Assembly (NCBI GenBank): GCA_016716275.1
Contig: JADJWR010000003.1
Location: 1,116,001 to 1,180,000, forward strand
DNA length: 64,000 bases
From: Burkholderiales bacterium
Lineage (GTDB): Bacteria; Pseudomonadota; Gammaproteobacteria; Burkholderiales; Burkholderiaceae_F
Reading direction: 5' to 3'
Below the pieces are notes generated by a model. It saw nothing but the letters and a program-made list of their open reading frames with translations, searched no databases and was not told the origin of the DNA. The first letter of the stretch is position 1. Every line of letters starts with the position of its first letter. Made by a program: the position numbers and the translations under genes. This document shows, piece by piece, positions 37,877-46,322 of the stretch.

Positions 37877-38139
37877 TTGCCGGCCCACATTTGCGCTTTT
37901 TGCATATCTGGTGCATTTGCGCAAGAGCAATGGATGGACTCGAACGTCGCGTGCCGCGAAGCCGTCCGCCGATACGTTGATCTTGATGCCGCCTGCACGC
38001 GCCAAGGGTTGCTTGACGTCAATGCGCCCTGCGCTTGCTGCATACAGGACACAGCGTTCTGGCGCTTGCGCTCCGTGGCCCGACCCAGTGCGCGAAGCAC
38101 GTTGGCAACGGTCCGTTGCCGCGCGAGGTTATCGCTCAT
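37873..38139 (-). CDS. possible small basic protein coupled to the membrane protein gene
   Basis: 88 residues from the ATG at 38139: MSDNLARQRTVANVLRALGRATERKRQNAVSCMQQ, then a Ser/Arg-rich remainder. Its TGA overlaps the following ATG (ATGA), which argues for a real coupled gene. Composition is unremarkable and no family is recognised; an open frame exists on the opposite strand too. Weak support. Confidence 0.25.
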   Translation of the reverse strand: MSDNLARQRTVANVLRALGRATERKRQNAVSCMQQAQGALTSSNPWRVQAASRSTYRRTASRHATFESIHCSCANAPDMQKAQMWAGK

Positions 38140-38310
38140 AGACGCAGATGCTCCAAGTCGCCGTCTAGTGTGGATCCGATGTCCACACAAATGACGATCG
38201 ACTCAAGTCGCGTCTTCATAGGTTCGCCCACACTTGCCTCGATAGTCGTCAACCTCTCCCAACGCACCAACACTTGGCCGTCATCGCGCCCCCGGTAGCT
38301 GCGGCGCGAA

Positions 38311-38661
38311 TCAGGCCCGCGACTCTCGCCGCTTCCGTCTCGCTGCGCGCCGCTCGCGCGCCTCCGCCGCGATTCTCGCCCTGACGGCGCCGAAGTGCTT
38401 CTCCTTCGCCTCCGGCCGCATGCTCGAATTCGAGAGCCAGCGATCGTGGCCCAGCCGCTCGTGTGCCGCTCGCTTGGCGAAGAGGATGGCGCGCATCACC
38501 TCGACCTCCTCCGGCCGCATGTACCGCGCCGAGCCTCCCAGCCGCGCGACTGTCAGCTTCCGGACGTACCAGTCCGCCAGGTTCTCCCGGTCGAGGCGCT
38601 CCCTCGCCCGCCGGCGCTTCTTCGCTTCCTCCTCGCTCCCCTTGCGCTTTCCCGTCGTCAC
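38311..38661 (-). CDS. basic small hypothetical protein, island backbone
   Basis: 116 residues from a GTG at 38661. Very basic at both ends (TTGKRKGSEEEAKKRRRARERLDRENLADWYVRKLTVARLGG; RIAAEARERRAARRKRRESRA), helical in between (MRPEEVEVMRAILFAKRAAHERLGHDRWLSNSS). Could bind nucleic acid. No family recognised. High GC codon use. It diverges from the next backbone gene. Confidence 0.45.
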   Translation of the reverse strand: MTTGKRKGSEEEAKKRRRARERLDRENLADWYVRKLTVARLGGSARYMRPEEVEVMRAILFAKRAAHERLGHDRWLSNSSMRPEAKEKHFGAVRARIAAEARERRAARRKRRESRA

Positions 38662-38874
38662 TGCTGACCCCCCGCGGATCTGAGTCGATCGCCGTAGGTG
38701 GCGGCCGACGCGCAGAAGCATCCTTCGTCGCCTGCGTCGGAGGTCTGAGCCAGATCAAGTCGCGCGCTCGCCTCGCGGCTGCCGCCCTGCCGTCGCCTCG
38801 TCCCTTCTCGAAGTCACCTGTCCCGAGTTCCCTCGGGGTTCGTTCACTTCGCCACCGCAAAGGAGCCCATCCAC

Positions 38875-39534
38875 TTGACCGTCCACATTCTGAGTACCGC
38901 CCTCCTCCTCGCGCTCGCCGTCGCCTTGGCATTCGCCATCGGGGTCGGCGTCGTCGGCAACCACCAGTCCACCGCCAAACCATCCCCGGCGATCACGACG
39001 ACGGCCAGTGCCGAGCGCGTCGTCGTCATGCCCACCGCCGGCGGCCGGCTCGAGGTCGCCGCCGTCGCCGCCCGCGAGGCGTTCGCGCGCTCGGACCCGA
39101 GGGTGCTGTTCGCCCTGGTCGACCTCGGCACCACCGTCTCCGAGGTCCGCGTCGACGCCGTCTACCGCTTCCACATCGGCATGGAGAAGGCGTGGCCGCT
39201 GCGCATCGTCGGGAAGACCTGCCTGGTCCGCGCCGGCGCCGTCCGGCCGACGCTGCCCGTCGCGTTCGACACGTCGACGGTCGAGCGCAGGACCGCCAGC
39301 GGATGGGCGCGGTTCGACAAGCGCGAGAACCTCGAGGCGCTCGAACGATCGCTGACCCAGCAGCTGGCAGACCGCGCGCCGATCTACCGACAGTCAGCGC
39401 AGGAAGCCGGCCGCGCGGTCGTCGCCGAGTTCGTCGCCGAGTGGCTGCTGAGGGAGCGGCACTGGGTGCGCGACCCGGAGCACCGCGTCGTCGTGCTGTT
39501 CGACGACGAGCCCGCCGACCCGGCGCAGCACTGA
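38875..39534 (+). CDS. signal-anchored hypothetical protein, TTG start
   Basis: 219 residues. AAAGGAG at 38859-38865 followed ten bases later by TTG fixes an unusual TTG start. A hydrophobic N-terminal helix (ILSTALLLALAVALAFAIGVGVVG) anchors or exports the protein. The rest is charged with no family recognised (VDLGTTVSEVRVDAVYRFHIGMEKAWPLRIVGKTCLVRAG). The last 45 codons occur again, diverged, at 43203-43343. Confidence 0.6.
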   Translation: MTVHILSTALLLALAVALAFAIGVGVVGNHQSTAKPSPAITTTASAERVVVMPTAGGRLEVAAVAAREAFARSDPRVLFALVDLGTTVSEVRVDAVYRFHIGMEKAWPLRIVGKTCLVRAGAVRPTLPVAFDTSTVERRTASGWARFDKRENLEALERSLTQQLADRAPIYRQSAQEAGRAVVAEFVAEWLLRERHWVRDPEHRVVVLFDDEPADPAQH

Positions 39535-39738
39535 GATCGGTCCGTTCCGCCATTCATCAAGGTGCCGTCATTGGTTTGACCTGATCCGTGCCTGCCGCCC
39601 CCCTCGCGACTCCAGCTGTCTCCTTTCAGTGCATCGATGCCCGCTTCAGATGGGCTCGCATGAAAACGACACGCCCTGTCGGAGCCCTATCCGAGACTGC
39701 CATCGCAGTCCCCTTTTCATCCACTCTTGGAGCTGACT

Positions 39739-39900
39739 ATGTTCTGGGCCTTCCTCGCCTTCGCGGCTGTCGCTGTCGCGCTCGTCAAGCTTGGGGCGCT
39801 TTCCGCCTGGGTGACCTTCCTCGCTGCCGGTCTCAAGCTGGCCGCCTTTCTCGCGATCGTCCTCGTCGTCATCGCACTCTGGCGACTCGTGGCGCGGTAG
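39739..39900 (+). CDS. small two-helix membrane protein
   Basis: 53 residues: MFWAFLAFAAVAVALVKLGALSAWVTFLAAGLKLAAFLAIVLVVIALWRLVAR. Two hydrophobic helices with a basic C-terminus. GGAG lies 8 bases upstream of the ATG. Too short for a family assignment. A second 53-residue membrane protein lies at 46323-46484; both are typical of the short accessory genes of this backbone. Confidence 0.5.
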   Translation: MFWAFLAFAAVAVALVKLGALSAWVTFLAAGLKLAAFLAIVLVVIALWRLVAR

Positions 39901-39993
39901 CGGCCCTGTTGCTTCCCCGTGTCCGCTCGCCATCGCATAATCGTTCCGACACGACCCGCTCTCCAATCAGGACAAGAAGCGAACGAAAAGAAG

Positions 39994-40191
39994 ATGGCGA
40001 TCGCGCTCCCCACGACCGCACTAGGCACCGGTGCGGCAGTGACCGCAATGGCACAGAGCATTCAAGGCCTTTACGGCATGGGCGAGGACGTCAACAAGTT
40101 CATCGACCGGCACATCACCCTACCGATCTCGCTGGGCAGGTCCGCGCAAGTCCTGAGAAGTGTGAGTACTGCGGCTGCACTTCGACCATGA
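39994..40191 (+). CDS. small protein coupled to the WYL regulator
   Basis: 65 residues from the ATG at 39994, after a purine-rich AAAGAAG site. Sequence MAIALPTTALGTGAAVTAMAQSIQGLYGMGEDVNKFIDRHITLPISLG and a short tail; the first half is mildly hydrophobic. The TGA overlaps the ATG of the WYL gene (ATGA), so it is the first gene of that operon. No family recognised. Confidence 0.5.
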   Translation: MAIALPTTALGTGAAVTAMAQSIQGLYGMGEDVNKFIDRHITLPISLGRSAQVLRSVSTAAALRP

Positions 40192-41141
40192 GCCACGACA
40201 CGCTGGTCCGACGGCTGGCGATGATGCTCGTCAAACTGAATCAGGGCGCGAGCTTGGAACCGCGGGAACTGGCGGACGAATTCGGCGTGAACCTGCGCAC
40301 GATCCAGCGCGACCTGAACGAGCGCTTCGGCTACCTGCCGCTGGAGAAGCACGGCGGGAAGTATCGGATGAGCGCGGCCTTTCTCGGTCGGCTGACTCTC
40401 AAGGATGTCGAGCGCTTCGCCGCGCTCGCGGGCGTCGGCGGATTGTTCCCTTCCCTGTCGACCGAATTTCTTCGCGACCTGTTCGACTCGCGCATCGAGT
40501 CCAGTCTGCTCGTCAAAGGCCACTACTACGAAGATCTGAGCGGACGGGAAGCCGTTTTCAAGTTGCTCGAGCAGGCGATTGCTGCCCGACGATGCGTGCG
40601 GTTCACCTACCCGGGCGTCAACGGCACCAAGAGCGTTCACGCACAGCCGCACAGGCTGGTCAACATCAAGGGCATCTGGTATCTGGCGGCCAAACAAGAC
40701 GGGCAGCTCAAGACGTACTCATTCGCGCGCATGAACGACGTCCAGCTCGCTGCCGAAAGGTTCGAACGCGATGCCGCATTGCTCAGGAGAATCGAGATCG
40801 ACGACGGCGCATGGATGAGCGATACGCCCATCGAAGTCGTCCTTGTGGTGAGCAAAGACGCCGCGCCATTCTTTCAGCGGCGCAAGCTCATCGCCAATCA
40901 AGTGATCGAGAAGCAGTTGGAAGATGGCGGACTGATTGTCGCGACCAAGGTTGGGCACTTAAACCAAGTCCTGCCTCTTGTCCGGTACTGGATACCCCAC
41001 ATCCGCATCATTAGCCCTGACGGATTGCAGCGGCAATTGGAGAGTGACTTGGCCGATTACCTCTCCGGGAGGCATGTGCTAGCAGCAACTCGGCAACACT
41101 CACCTGGCGACAAGCCAGCACGCCGGACGGAGCGAACCTGA
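40188..41141 (+). CDS. WYL-domain transcriptional regulator
   Basis: 317 residues. An N-terminal DeoR-like helix-turn-helix (MSHDTLVRRLAMMLVKLNQGASLEPRELADEFGVNLRTIQRDLNER) is followed by the WYL sensor domain (FKLLEQAIAARRCVRFTYPG, HRLVNIKGIWYLAAKQDGQLKTYSFARMNDVQL), with the IWYL motif intact, and a C-terminal WCX-like segment. WYL regulators of this type often repress phage-defence loci and bind nucleic-acid ligands. Coupled to the 65-residue gene before it; the YaaW-like gene starts 90 bases later on the same strand. Confidence 0.88.
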   Translation: MSHDTLVRRLAMMLVKLNQGASLEPRELADEFGVNLRTIQRDLNERFGYLPLEKHGGKYRMSAAFLGRLTLKDVERFAALAGVGGLFPSLSTEFLRDLFDSRIESSLLVKGHYYEDLSGREAVFKLLEQAIAARRCVRFTYPGVNGTKSVHAQPHRLVNIKGIWYLAAKQDGQLKTYSFARMNDVQLAAERFERDAALLRRIEIDDGAWMSDTPIEVVLVVSKDAAPFFQRRKLIANQVIEKQLEDGGLIVATKVGHLNQVLPLVRYWIPHIRIISPDGLQRQLESDLADYLSGRHVLAATRQHSPGDKPARRTERT

Positions 41142-41231
41142 CGCTCTCTCGCCCGGCGTTTTTCCAATCGCCTGACCCGAAGAATCCGCAGGATCGCAAC
41201 CGCCTCTTCCCCACGGTCTCTCCCCCAACCA

Positions 41232-42059
41232 ATGCCCTACGACGACCGCCTGTTTGTCCTGCTGCGCGAGCTCGACGACACTGAGCTGGAAGCTATCTGG
41301 GTAACAGCGCTGCGGCGGGAGATCAGCGACAAGGCATTCGATACGATGCCGCGTCACCTACGGATCGACCAGATTAGCAAGGAATGGCGAGCAATTCACG
41401 GTCACACCATCCTGAATCTCTGGCGCGGACCGCATGATCTCCCATGGAAACGCATCCTCATCGACGTGGCGGACAAGCTCAAGCCTGGTTGGGGCTGGAC
41501 CTCTTTTCGGATCAGGGACGGCAGCTCAGAAGAGCAAATTGAGCGCGCGATCCTCGGCTACTTCGACGAACGCGCGAAGGCGGCTTGGGGCGCGATGAAG
41601 GACAGCGAGCGAGCTCAGATGGCACAGCAACTTGATGCCGAGCTGTCATCTGCACAGACGGCGCTGACGCAGTCCGCTGGGCAGGCGGCACTCGGCTCGG
41701 TGACCATGACGTCCCTCGGCGCTGGCATTTCGGCCGGCCTCGTCACCGGGGCTGGAGCGCTGGCGCTCGCGCAGGGGGCGACCAGCTTCGCGATCAGCGG
41801 CTTGATGGGCGGTGTGCTCTATCAGCTTGGCGTTTGGCTCATCGTTCGCGTCTTCGGCATCTTCACGGGAGCGCAGTTGGCGGTTGGAGGCGGAGCTGCT
41901 GCCGTCGGCGGCGCGCTGCTGTCGGCTCCTGCGGCGGTCGCCTTCGCGGCCAACGCGCTTATGACGACCTCGTACCGCAAGACAGTTCCGGCGACGCTTC
42001 TACTGCTGACTGCTCACGAGCTGCGCCGGCAACTCGCGGCCTTGGAGGAGCCAAAGTGA
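41232..42059 (+). CDS. YaaW-like (DUF3944/UPF0174) protein with hydrophobic core helices
   Basis: 275 residues. The first half is soluble and helical (MPYDDRLFVLLRELDDTELEAIWV, HTILNLWRGPHDLPWKRILIDVADKLKPGWGW). The segment GSSEEQIERAILGYFDERAKAAWGAMKDSERAQMAQQLDAEL and the ending TSYRKTVPATLLLLTAHELRRQLAAL match the E. coli YaaW pattern. The second half contains glycine/alanine-rich hydrophobic stretches (SLGAGISAGLVTGAGALALA, GVLYQLGVWLIVRVFGIF, AVGGGAAAVGGALLSAPAAVAF) able to enter a membrane. Function unknown in the family. It overlaps the next gene by GTGA and follows the WYL regulator. Confidence 0.65.
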   Translation: MPYDDRLFVLLRELDDTELEAIWVTALRREISDKAFDTMPRHLRIDQISKEWRAIHGHTILNLWRGPHDLPWKRILIDVADKLKPGWGWTSFRIRDGSSEEQIERAILGYFDERAKAAWGAMKDSERAQMAQQLDAELSSAQTALTQSAGQAALGSVTMTSLGAGISAGLVTGAGALALAQGATSFAISGLMGGVLYQLGVWLIVRVFGIFTGAQLAVGGGAAAVGGALLSAPAAVAFAANALMTTSYRKTVPATLLLLTAHELRRQLAALEEPK

Positions 42060-43066
42060 CGCTTCACCTCATGCAGGTGCCGGCCTGGCTCGCGCGTCAG
42101 GTTGAACTCGGAACCGCCCTCGTCGATGGTGCCGTCGTCAAGGATGCCGTCAGTCAACAGGTCCTCGCACACCTGCAACCGACAAGCCCGTTGAGTCAGT
42201 GGGTGATCAGCCAGGGTCTCGGGCTTCCCTTGGGGACGCTGGATCTGGTCAGCAGCGTCGTCGGCAACATCCAGCTGCTGCAGATCAAGAAGATGATCGA
42301 AACCGTGCAGGCCGTTGCGAGCATCGGCGCCGCCGCGTCCGTCCTGAATCTCGGGGTCTCCGTCGGCGGCTTTCTGATGGTGATGAACAGCCTACGGCGC
42401 GTCGAGTCAAGGGTGGATGAAGTAGCGAGGCAACTGCACGATGTAGCCACATTGCAGCACGCAGACTTCATGGGCCGCTGCAATCGCGCTCTCGTCCAAG
42501 CTGAGGAGGCCTTCGCTTTACAGTCGCCAGCCGAGAGGCTGCGCTATTGGCGCGAGGCCGACTCCCGGTTGGGCGAGTTGATTGAGACAGCCCTGAGCCT
42601 GTTAGCCGGGCAAGGACTGGCCCTCGAGGGAGTCGGACCTGGGGTCGCAAGCAGCGAGGAGCGCCTTCTCGCGCTTTCGACGCCAGCGGTAGTCGACACT
42701 CTGCGCTGGCTCATGGCCTTCAGCGCTGCGCGCACCGAACTCCTACTCTGCCTGGGAAACGCTGGGAGCGCGGCACAACTCGCTGACCGATCGGGGCGCT
42801 GGCTCAAGACTCTGCCCTCGTCGCCCAAGCATCTGGCACAGGCCAGAATCAAGGGTCGTGCCGTTCCACCTACCCAGCTAGAAGCGGTGACTGGCCTCGC
42901 GAAGGCCACCAGCGTGCTCATTCAATCCGGCCAGAAGGTGGCCGCAGAGCGTGCCCAGCTCTGCACCTGGCTCGATCAGGAAGGAGTGGATACGCAAGAG
43001 AAAATGCTGTACTTGCACCGAGAGCCTGACGCTCGCGTCTTGGCCTGGACGCAAGATCGCAGCTAG
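42056..43066 (+). CDS. hydrophobic-hairpin and coiled-coil protein, partner of YaaW-like protein
   Basis: 336 residues from the GTG at 42056, overlapping the YaaW stop; ATG 42071 is an alternative. Residues about 60-120 contain hydrophobic helices (LPLGTLDLVSSVVGNIQLLQIKKMIETVQAVASIGAAASVLNLGVSVGGFLMVMNSL) directly followed by a heptad-like amphipathic helix (RRVESRVDEVARQLHDVATLQHADFM). The remainder is helical and soluble. The hairpin-plus-coiled-coil layout recalls membrane-inserting proteins, but no family is recognised. Translational coupling to the YaaW-like gene implies joint action, possibly as a toxin- or pore-type pair under the WYL regulator. Confidence 0.6.
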   Translation: MTLHLMQVPAWLARQVELGTALVDGAVVKDAVSQQVLAHLQPTSPLSQWVISQGLGLPLGTLDLVSSVVGNIQLLQIKKMIETVQAVASIGAAASVLNLGVSVGGFLMVMNSLRRVESRVDEVARQLHDVATLQHADFMGRCNRALVQAEEAFALQSPAERLRYWREADSRLGELIETALSLLAGQGLALEGVGPGVASSEERLLALSTPAVVDTLRWLMAFSAARTELLLCLGNAGSAAQLADRSGRWLKTLPSSPKHLAQARIKGRAVPPTQLEAVTGLAKATSVLIQSGQKVAAERAQLCTWLDQEGVDTQEKMLYLHREPDARVLAWTQDRS

Positions 43067-43202
43067 CCGCGCCGCGAATTCGTGATGCCCATCAGGACGC
43101 GGTTCGCTGAGTCAGCCGTCCGTCACCGACGGCGCCGGTAGGGCACGCCAGAAGAGGACGCCACCCGCCGCCTTTAGCAGCGCCCACAGCAAGACGATCG
43201 GC

Positions 43203-43343
43203 ATGATCGCGACGGCGGCGCGCGAGGCCGGCAGCGCGGTCGTCGCCGAGTGGCTCATCAGGGAGCAGCAGTGGAAGCGCGACCCGGAGCACCGCGTCGT
43301 CGTCGTGTTCGCCGACGAGACAGCGGACCAGGCTCTGCACTGA
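43203..43343 (+). pseudogene. truncated duplicate of the tail of the 38875-39534 gene
   Basis: A 46-codon open frame (MIATAAREAGSAVVAEWLIREQQWKRDPEHRVVVVFADETADQALH) aligns with the last 45 codons of the gene at 38875-39534 (EAGRAVVAEFVAEWLLRERHW, RDPEHRVVVLFDDEPAD). The first 170 codons are absent. The two copies bracket the 39.6-43.1 kb WYL/YaaW cargo, so this looks like a recombination scar rather than a working gene. Confidence 0.7.
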
Positions 43344-43389
43344 AAGCCACGCCCGACCGGGAGCCAGTCGAAGCCGCTGCTCGAGCGGA

Positions 43390-44337
43390 TCAGCAGCCGG
43401 GAAGCGCGACGATGGAGCAAGCGACTGCCATCGCCTCGTCGACTGTGGGCACCCGCACCTGCGGCACGGGCACCTGCGTGGGGACCTTTCTCGCCTGGTC
43501 TGCGACGAACTGGATGCTCCTGCGCCACTCGTCCTTGATGCCGGCCACGACCTCTTCCTTCGTGGGCAGCTTCTGGCCGCAGAAGTCGGAGTTCTCGACA
43601 CCCTGCCCGAGCATGGTCAGCAGCGAGTTGATCTCCCCCATGGTCTGACAGGCGTCGTAGATGTCGAGCGCGGTGACGCTCAGGTTCACGCCAATGCCGA
43701 CGTAGGGAATCGCCTCGGCAGGGATCGCGGCGGTGTTCCTGGCGACGCCGGCGACCAACCGCTTCTGTACGCGGCCGGCCGCCTCCTTCGCGGACTTCGC
43801 GTCGAGAGCGCGCCGCGCCTTCACACCATCGAGTTCCCCCTTCACTCCATCGAGTTCCTGTCTGACCCGCCCTGCAGTCGCGCGCTCGTTCGCCAGTTCC
43901 TCCGACGTCTTCGCGGACTGCACCTTCGCTTCCTTGAGCTCCGCATCGACCTGGGCCTTCTGATCCCGCAGATGCTGAGTCTCCACGCGTCGCTCTTCGA
44001 GTTCGACCGACGTCCTCGCTTGGCGAGCCTTCGTCTCCTCAAGCTCCGCGTCGACCCGTGCCTTCCTGTCCCGCAGGTCTTGGGTTTCCTTCCGCAGCCG
44101 CTCATCGGCCTGCGCCTTCTTGCTGTGTCTAGTCACCCTGTCGGCGACAGCTTCTCCCGCGAGGAGAGCCACCTTGCGGACGCCTGTGTACAGCCGGTCG
44201 TAGAAGCTGGCGCTCAGGAGCGTCGCGAGGTTGCTGGCCACCAGGCCGACCAGCGAGATCGCCACCAGGAAGCCCTTGAGCCGAACCAGGCGCCGCACGA
44301 TTCCCGGGGGCGCTTTGGATTCCGGTGCCGAATTCAT
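43390..44337 (-). CDS. membrane-anchored coiled-coil protein
   Basis: 315 residues from the ATG at 44337, preceded by GGGGAG. An N-terminal transmembrane helix (LKGFLVAISLVGLVASNLATLL) is followed by a long charged coiled coil (about residues 75-190; repeating RDRKARVDAELEETKA, RDQKAQVDAELKEAKV, QELDGVKGELDGVKA). A hydrophobic patch AIPYVGIGVNLSVTALDIYDACQ and a C-terminal soluble segment follow. The near-repeated 44-residue coiled-coil units suggest internal duplication. No family recognised. It converges on the truncated duplicate at 43.2-43.3 kb. Confidence 0.55.
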   Translation of the reverse strand: MNSAPESKAPPGIVRRLVRLKGFLVAISLVGLVASNLATLLSASFYDRLYTGVRKVALLAGEAVADRVTRHSKKAQADERLRKETQDLRDRKARVDAELEETKARQARTSVELEERRVETQHLRDQKAQVDAELKEAKVQSAKTSEELANERATAGRVRQELDGVKGELDGVKARRALDAKSAKEAAGRVQKRLVAGVARNTAAIPAEAIPYVGIGVNLSVTALDIYDACQTMGEINSLLTMLGQGVENSDFCGQKLPTKEEVVAGIKDEWRRSIQFVADQARKVPTQVPVPQVRVPTVDEAMAVACSIVALPGC

Positions 44338-44601
44338 CTCCCCTCCCCTCAACACGGACTGCGCGTTCTCATCGTGCCGTCACCGAGGCTCGTCGTCTGA
44401 GCCCGCGTCGTGCGGCGAGCCGGCCGCCTCGGACGCCGATGAAACACCGCCCGAGGCGCGGCGTTCGGGCCATCTTATTTGAAGGGGCCCCCTTCGACGG
44501 GCGAAGCGCGACGGAGAAGTAGCGGCTCCGCACCCGTACAACAACAAGTCTCTTTGGCGGCGTCGAGGGGACGAGAAACTGTCAACGCCGCGACCCTCGG
44601 G

Positions 44602-44629
44602 AGGGGCTGCGCTCCACGGCGCGGCCCCT
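44602..44629 (+). terminator. hairpin with pyrimidine-rich tail
   Basis: AGGGGC-t-GCG pairs with CGC-g-GCCCCT around an 8-base loop, followed by TCTCTCTTTC. It lies in the 416-base gap between the coiled-coil gene and the first gene of the small-gene cluster. No gene is visible in that gap; this hairpin and the one at 44697 are its only structured parts. Confidence 0.4.
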
Positions 44630-44696
44630 TCTCTCTTTCACCGCCCGAAGGTGTCCTTCCTGATCTGACCTGACCCGCAGCACAGCCCTCCACAGA

Positions 44697-44728
44697 GCGC
44701 CCCCGGTCCCCGGACCCCGGGCGCTTTT
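44697..44728 (+). terminator. intrinsic terminator upstream of the small-gene cluster
   Basis: GCGCCC (44697-44702) pairs with GGGCGC (44719-44724), with a further C/G-rich inner stem, and is followed by TTTTC. It sits 26 bases before the next start codon, so it either ends an upstream transcript or attenuates the gene that follows. Confidence 0.5.
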
Positions 44729-44753
44729 CTTTCGCCCTCAACAGGAGCAACCG

Positions 44754-45137
44754 ATGCTCGTGATCAACGATCCATCCTCGCTCTCCCGCGTCACCGACCC
44801 CGAGGTGCGCCGCCTCATCGAACAGCGCATCGAGGAGTACGGCGAGGACGCCGGCCTGGCCACCTTCGTCGTGGTCGAGCCGGGCGACCCGCTCGGCGCG
44901 CTCGACGCGCAGCTTGGGTTCTCCGTCCTGTCGAACCGTTTCGACGGCACGCGCCACGGCGACCGCGGCTTCAGCCCGTCGTTCGAGCTCGCCGAGGACC
45001 ACGGCGGCCTCTTCGAGTTGGTGTTCGTCCTCGCCGACTACGGCGACGGCGTGATCGTGCTCGTCCCGAAAGGCGACGGCATCGACGGCCGACTTCTCTC
45101 CCTCTGCGCCGAGTACGCCGTCCCGTCGCAGCCCTGA
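44754..45137 (+). CDS. small acidic hypothetical protein
   Basis: 127 residues; CAGGAG lies 8 bases before the ATG. Sequence MLVINDPSSLSRVTDPEVRRLIEQRIEEYGEDAGLATFVVVEPGDPLGALDAQLG, then FELAEDHGGLFELVFVLADYGDGVIVLVPKGDGIDGRLLSLCAEYA. Looks like a compact alpha/beta protein. No family recognised. Very GC-rich codons. First of a cluster of short genes each with its own strong ribosome site. Confidence 0.6.
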   Translation: MLVINDPSSLSRVTDPEVRRLIEQRIEEYGEDAGLATFVVVEPGDPLGALDAQLGFSVLSNRFDGTRHGDRGFSPSFELAEDHGGLFELVFVLADYGDGVIVLVPKGDGIDGRLLSLCAEYAVPSQP

Positions 45138-45171
45138 ATCAAGGCAGCACCGATCAGCAGCACCCACCCAC

Positions 45172-45190
45172 GCCGCCTCCGGGCGGCTTT
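45172..45190 (+). terminator. short intrinsic terminator between small genes
   Basis: GCCGCC and GGCGGC with a 4-base loop, followed by TTT and CTCGTTT, located 34 bases after one stop codon and 21 before the next start. With the hairpin at 44697-44728 this suggests that each small gene is an independently punctuated unit. Confidence 0.5.
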
Positions 45191-45211
45191 CTCGTTTCTG
45201 GAGGACCGCGA

Positions 45212-45553
45212 ATGCAACAGGACGCTTTTCAGGAACTGATCGGCCGCCTCGGCGCCGCCGACCGCGAGCTGTACGAGGAGCGCGCGGCGATCAGGGAGTT
45301 CGACGGGCTGCAGCCGAGGGAGCACGCCGAGGCCCTGGCGCTGCTCGACGTGCTGCGCCTGCGCCCCGCCGCGCTGCTCGGCGTCGAGGTGCTGGAGGCC
45401 GAGCTCGACGGCGACAGCCGCTGCGCCCTCGTCACGGACAGGCGCGCCGTTCGGCTGCGGCTGCTGTGCGAGGCCGACCGGGGCGCCGACCTGGCCGCGA
45501 TCGTCGCCGGGAGATTCGGCGGCGCGGCGCTGCTGTCGCCGGTGCCCGACTGA
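45212..45553 (+). CDS. small hypothetical protein
   Basis: 113 residues; TGGAGG lies 8 bases before the ATG. Starts MQQDAFQELIGRLGAADRELYEERAAIREFDGLQPREHAEALALLDVLRLRPAALLGVEVLEAELDGDSRCALVTDRRAVRL. Helical and acidic, no family recognised. Follows a terminator hairpin. Member of the short-gene cluster of the island backbone. Confidence 0.55.
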   Translation: MQQDAFQELIGRLGAADRELYEERAAIREFDGLQPREHAEALALLDVLRLRPAALLGVEVLEAELDGDSRCALVTDRRAVRLRLLCEADRGADLAAIVAGRFGGAALLSPVPD

Positions 45554-45621
45554 CGACCGCGCGCAGAGAGGCAATTCATCCGAAGGACCTTGACCCACCC
45601 ACACACACGAAAGGAGAACGC

Positions 45622-46185
45622 ATGAAAGGCAAGCCAGGCAGAGCCAAAGACGCCGCCGCCGACTCGCACATCCGCGTCCTGAAGGTCGACACGTGCCCGT
45701 CGCTCAGCGGGCGCTCGACGCTGACCTACCACCTGGGCAGCACCGCCGACAACGAGATCCACCTTCGCATCCACGCCAATTCGGGGCACGGCTGCTTCGG
45801 CCGCGACTGGGTGGCGCTGCGCACGCTGCAGCAGGCGCTGGCGAAGGTCTCGGGACCGATCACCTCGGGGAGTCTGAACGCGACCTTCGCGGGCAGAAGC
45901 CAGAACACGAGCGGCTTCGTCCTCGCCGCGCTGTTCCACGAGGGCCTGCTGAAGCCTCTCCGCGACACCCGGGGCTACCAGCCCTCCGACGGCGTTGAAT
46001 TTATGAAGGAGGCGCGGCGGCTGCTCGAGAAAGGCCCGGCGCCGACCGTCGCGTCGATCGTCGCGAAGAAGGCCGAAGCATCGACACCAGTGCAGAAGAC
46101 GCCAGCGAAGCAGAAGGCCGACGCAGCGATGCCCGCCGAGAGGAAGGCGAAGGCGCCAGCCAAGCCGAAGGCGAAGCGGAAGTGA
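45622..46185 (+). CDS. hypothetical protein with histone-H1-like basic tail
   Basis: 187 residues from the ATG at 45622 (AAGGAGAA upstream). Residues 20-130 form a globular part (HIRVLKVDTCPSLSGRSTLTYHLGSTADNEIHLRIHANSGHGCFGRDWVALRTLQQAL). The last 45 residues are Lys/Ala/Pro-rich (VQKTPAKQKADAAMPAERKAKAPAKPKAKRK), as in bacterial histone-like tails that bind DNA non-specifically. No family recognised for the globular part. Possibly a nucleoid or DNA-protecting factor of the element. Confidence 0.6.
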   Translation: MKGKPGRAKDAAADSHIRVLKVDTCPSLSGRSTLTYHLGSTADNEIHLRIHANSGHGCFGRDWVALRTLQQALAKVSGPITSGSLNATFAGRSQNTSGFVLAALFHEGLLKPLRDTRGYQPSDGVEFMKEARRLLEKGPAPTVASIVAKKAEASTPVQKTPAKQKADAAMPAERKAKAPAKPKAKRK

Positions 46186-46322
46186 CCTCTGGATCTCCTT
46201 TCCGCAGGTCTCCGGGCCATTACCGCTGAATCGCAACGACTTTTCCCGGCCGCCCTCCCGATACCGGCCGAATACCGACCCACGCACTTTTCCTTCCCCT
46301 TCAACACAAATGGAGAGAACGC

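Noticed and set aside
43112..43204. 30-codon hydrophobic frame on the minus strand next to the truncated duplicate
   Set aside because: It has a transmembrane-like sequence but no ribosome site or conserved neighbour; too short to support.
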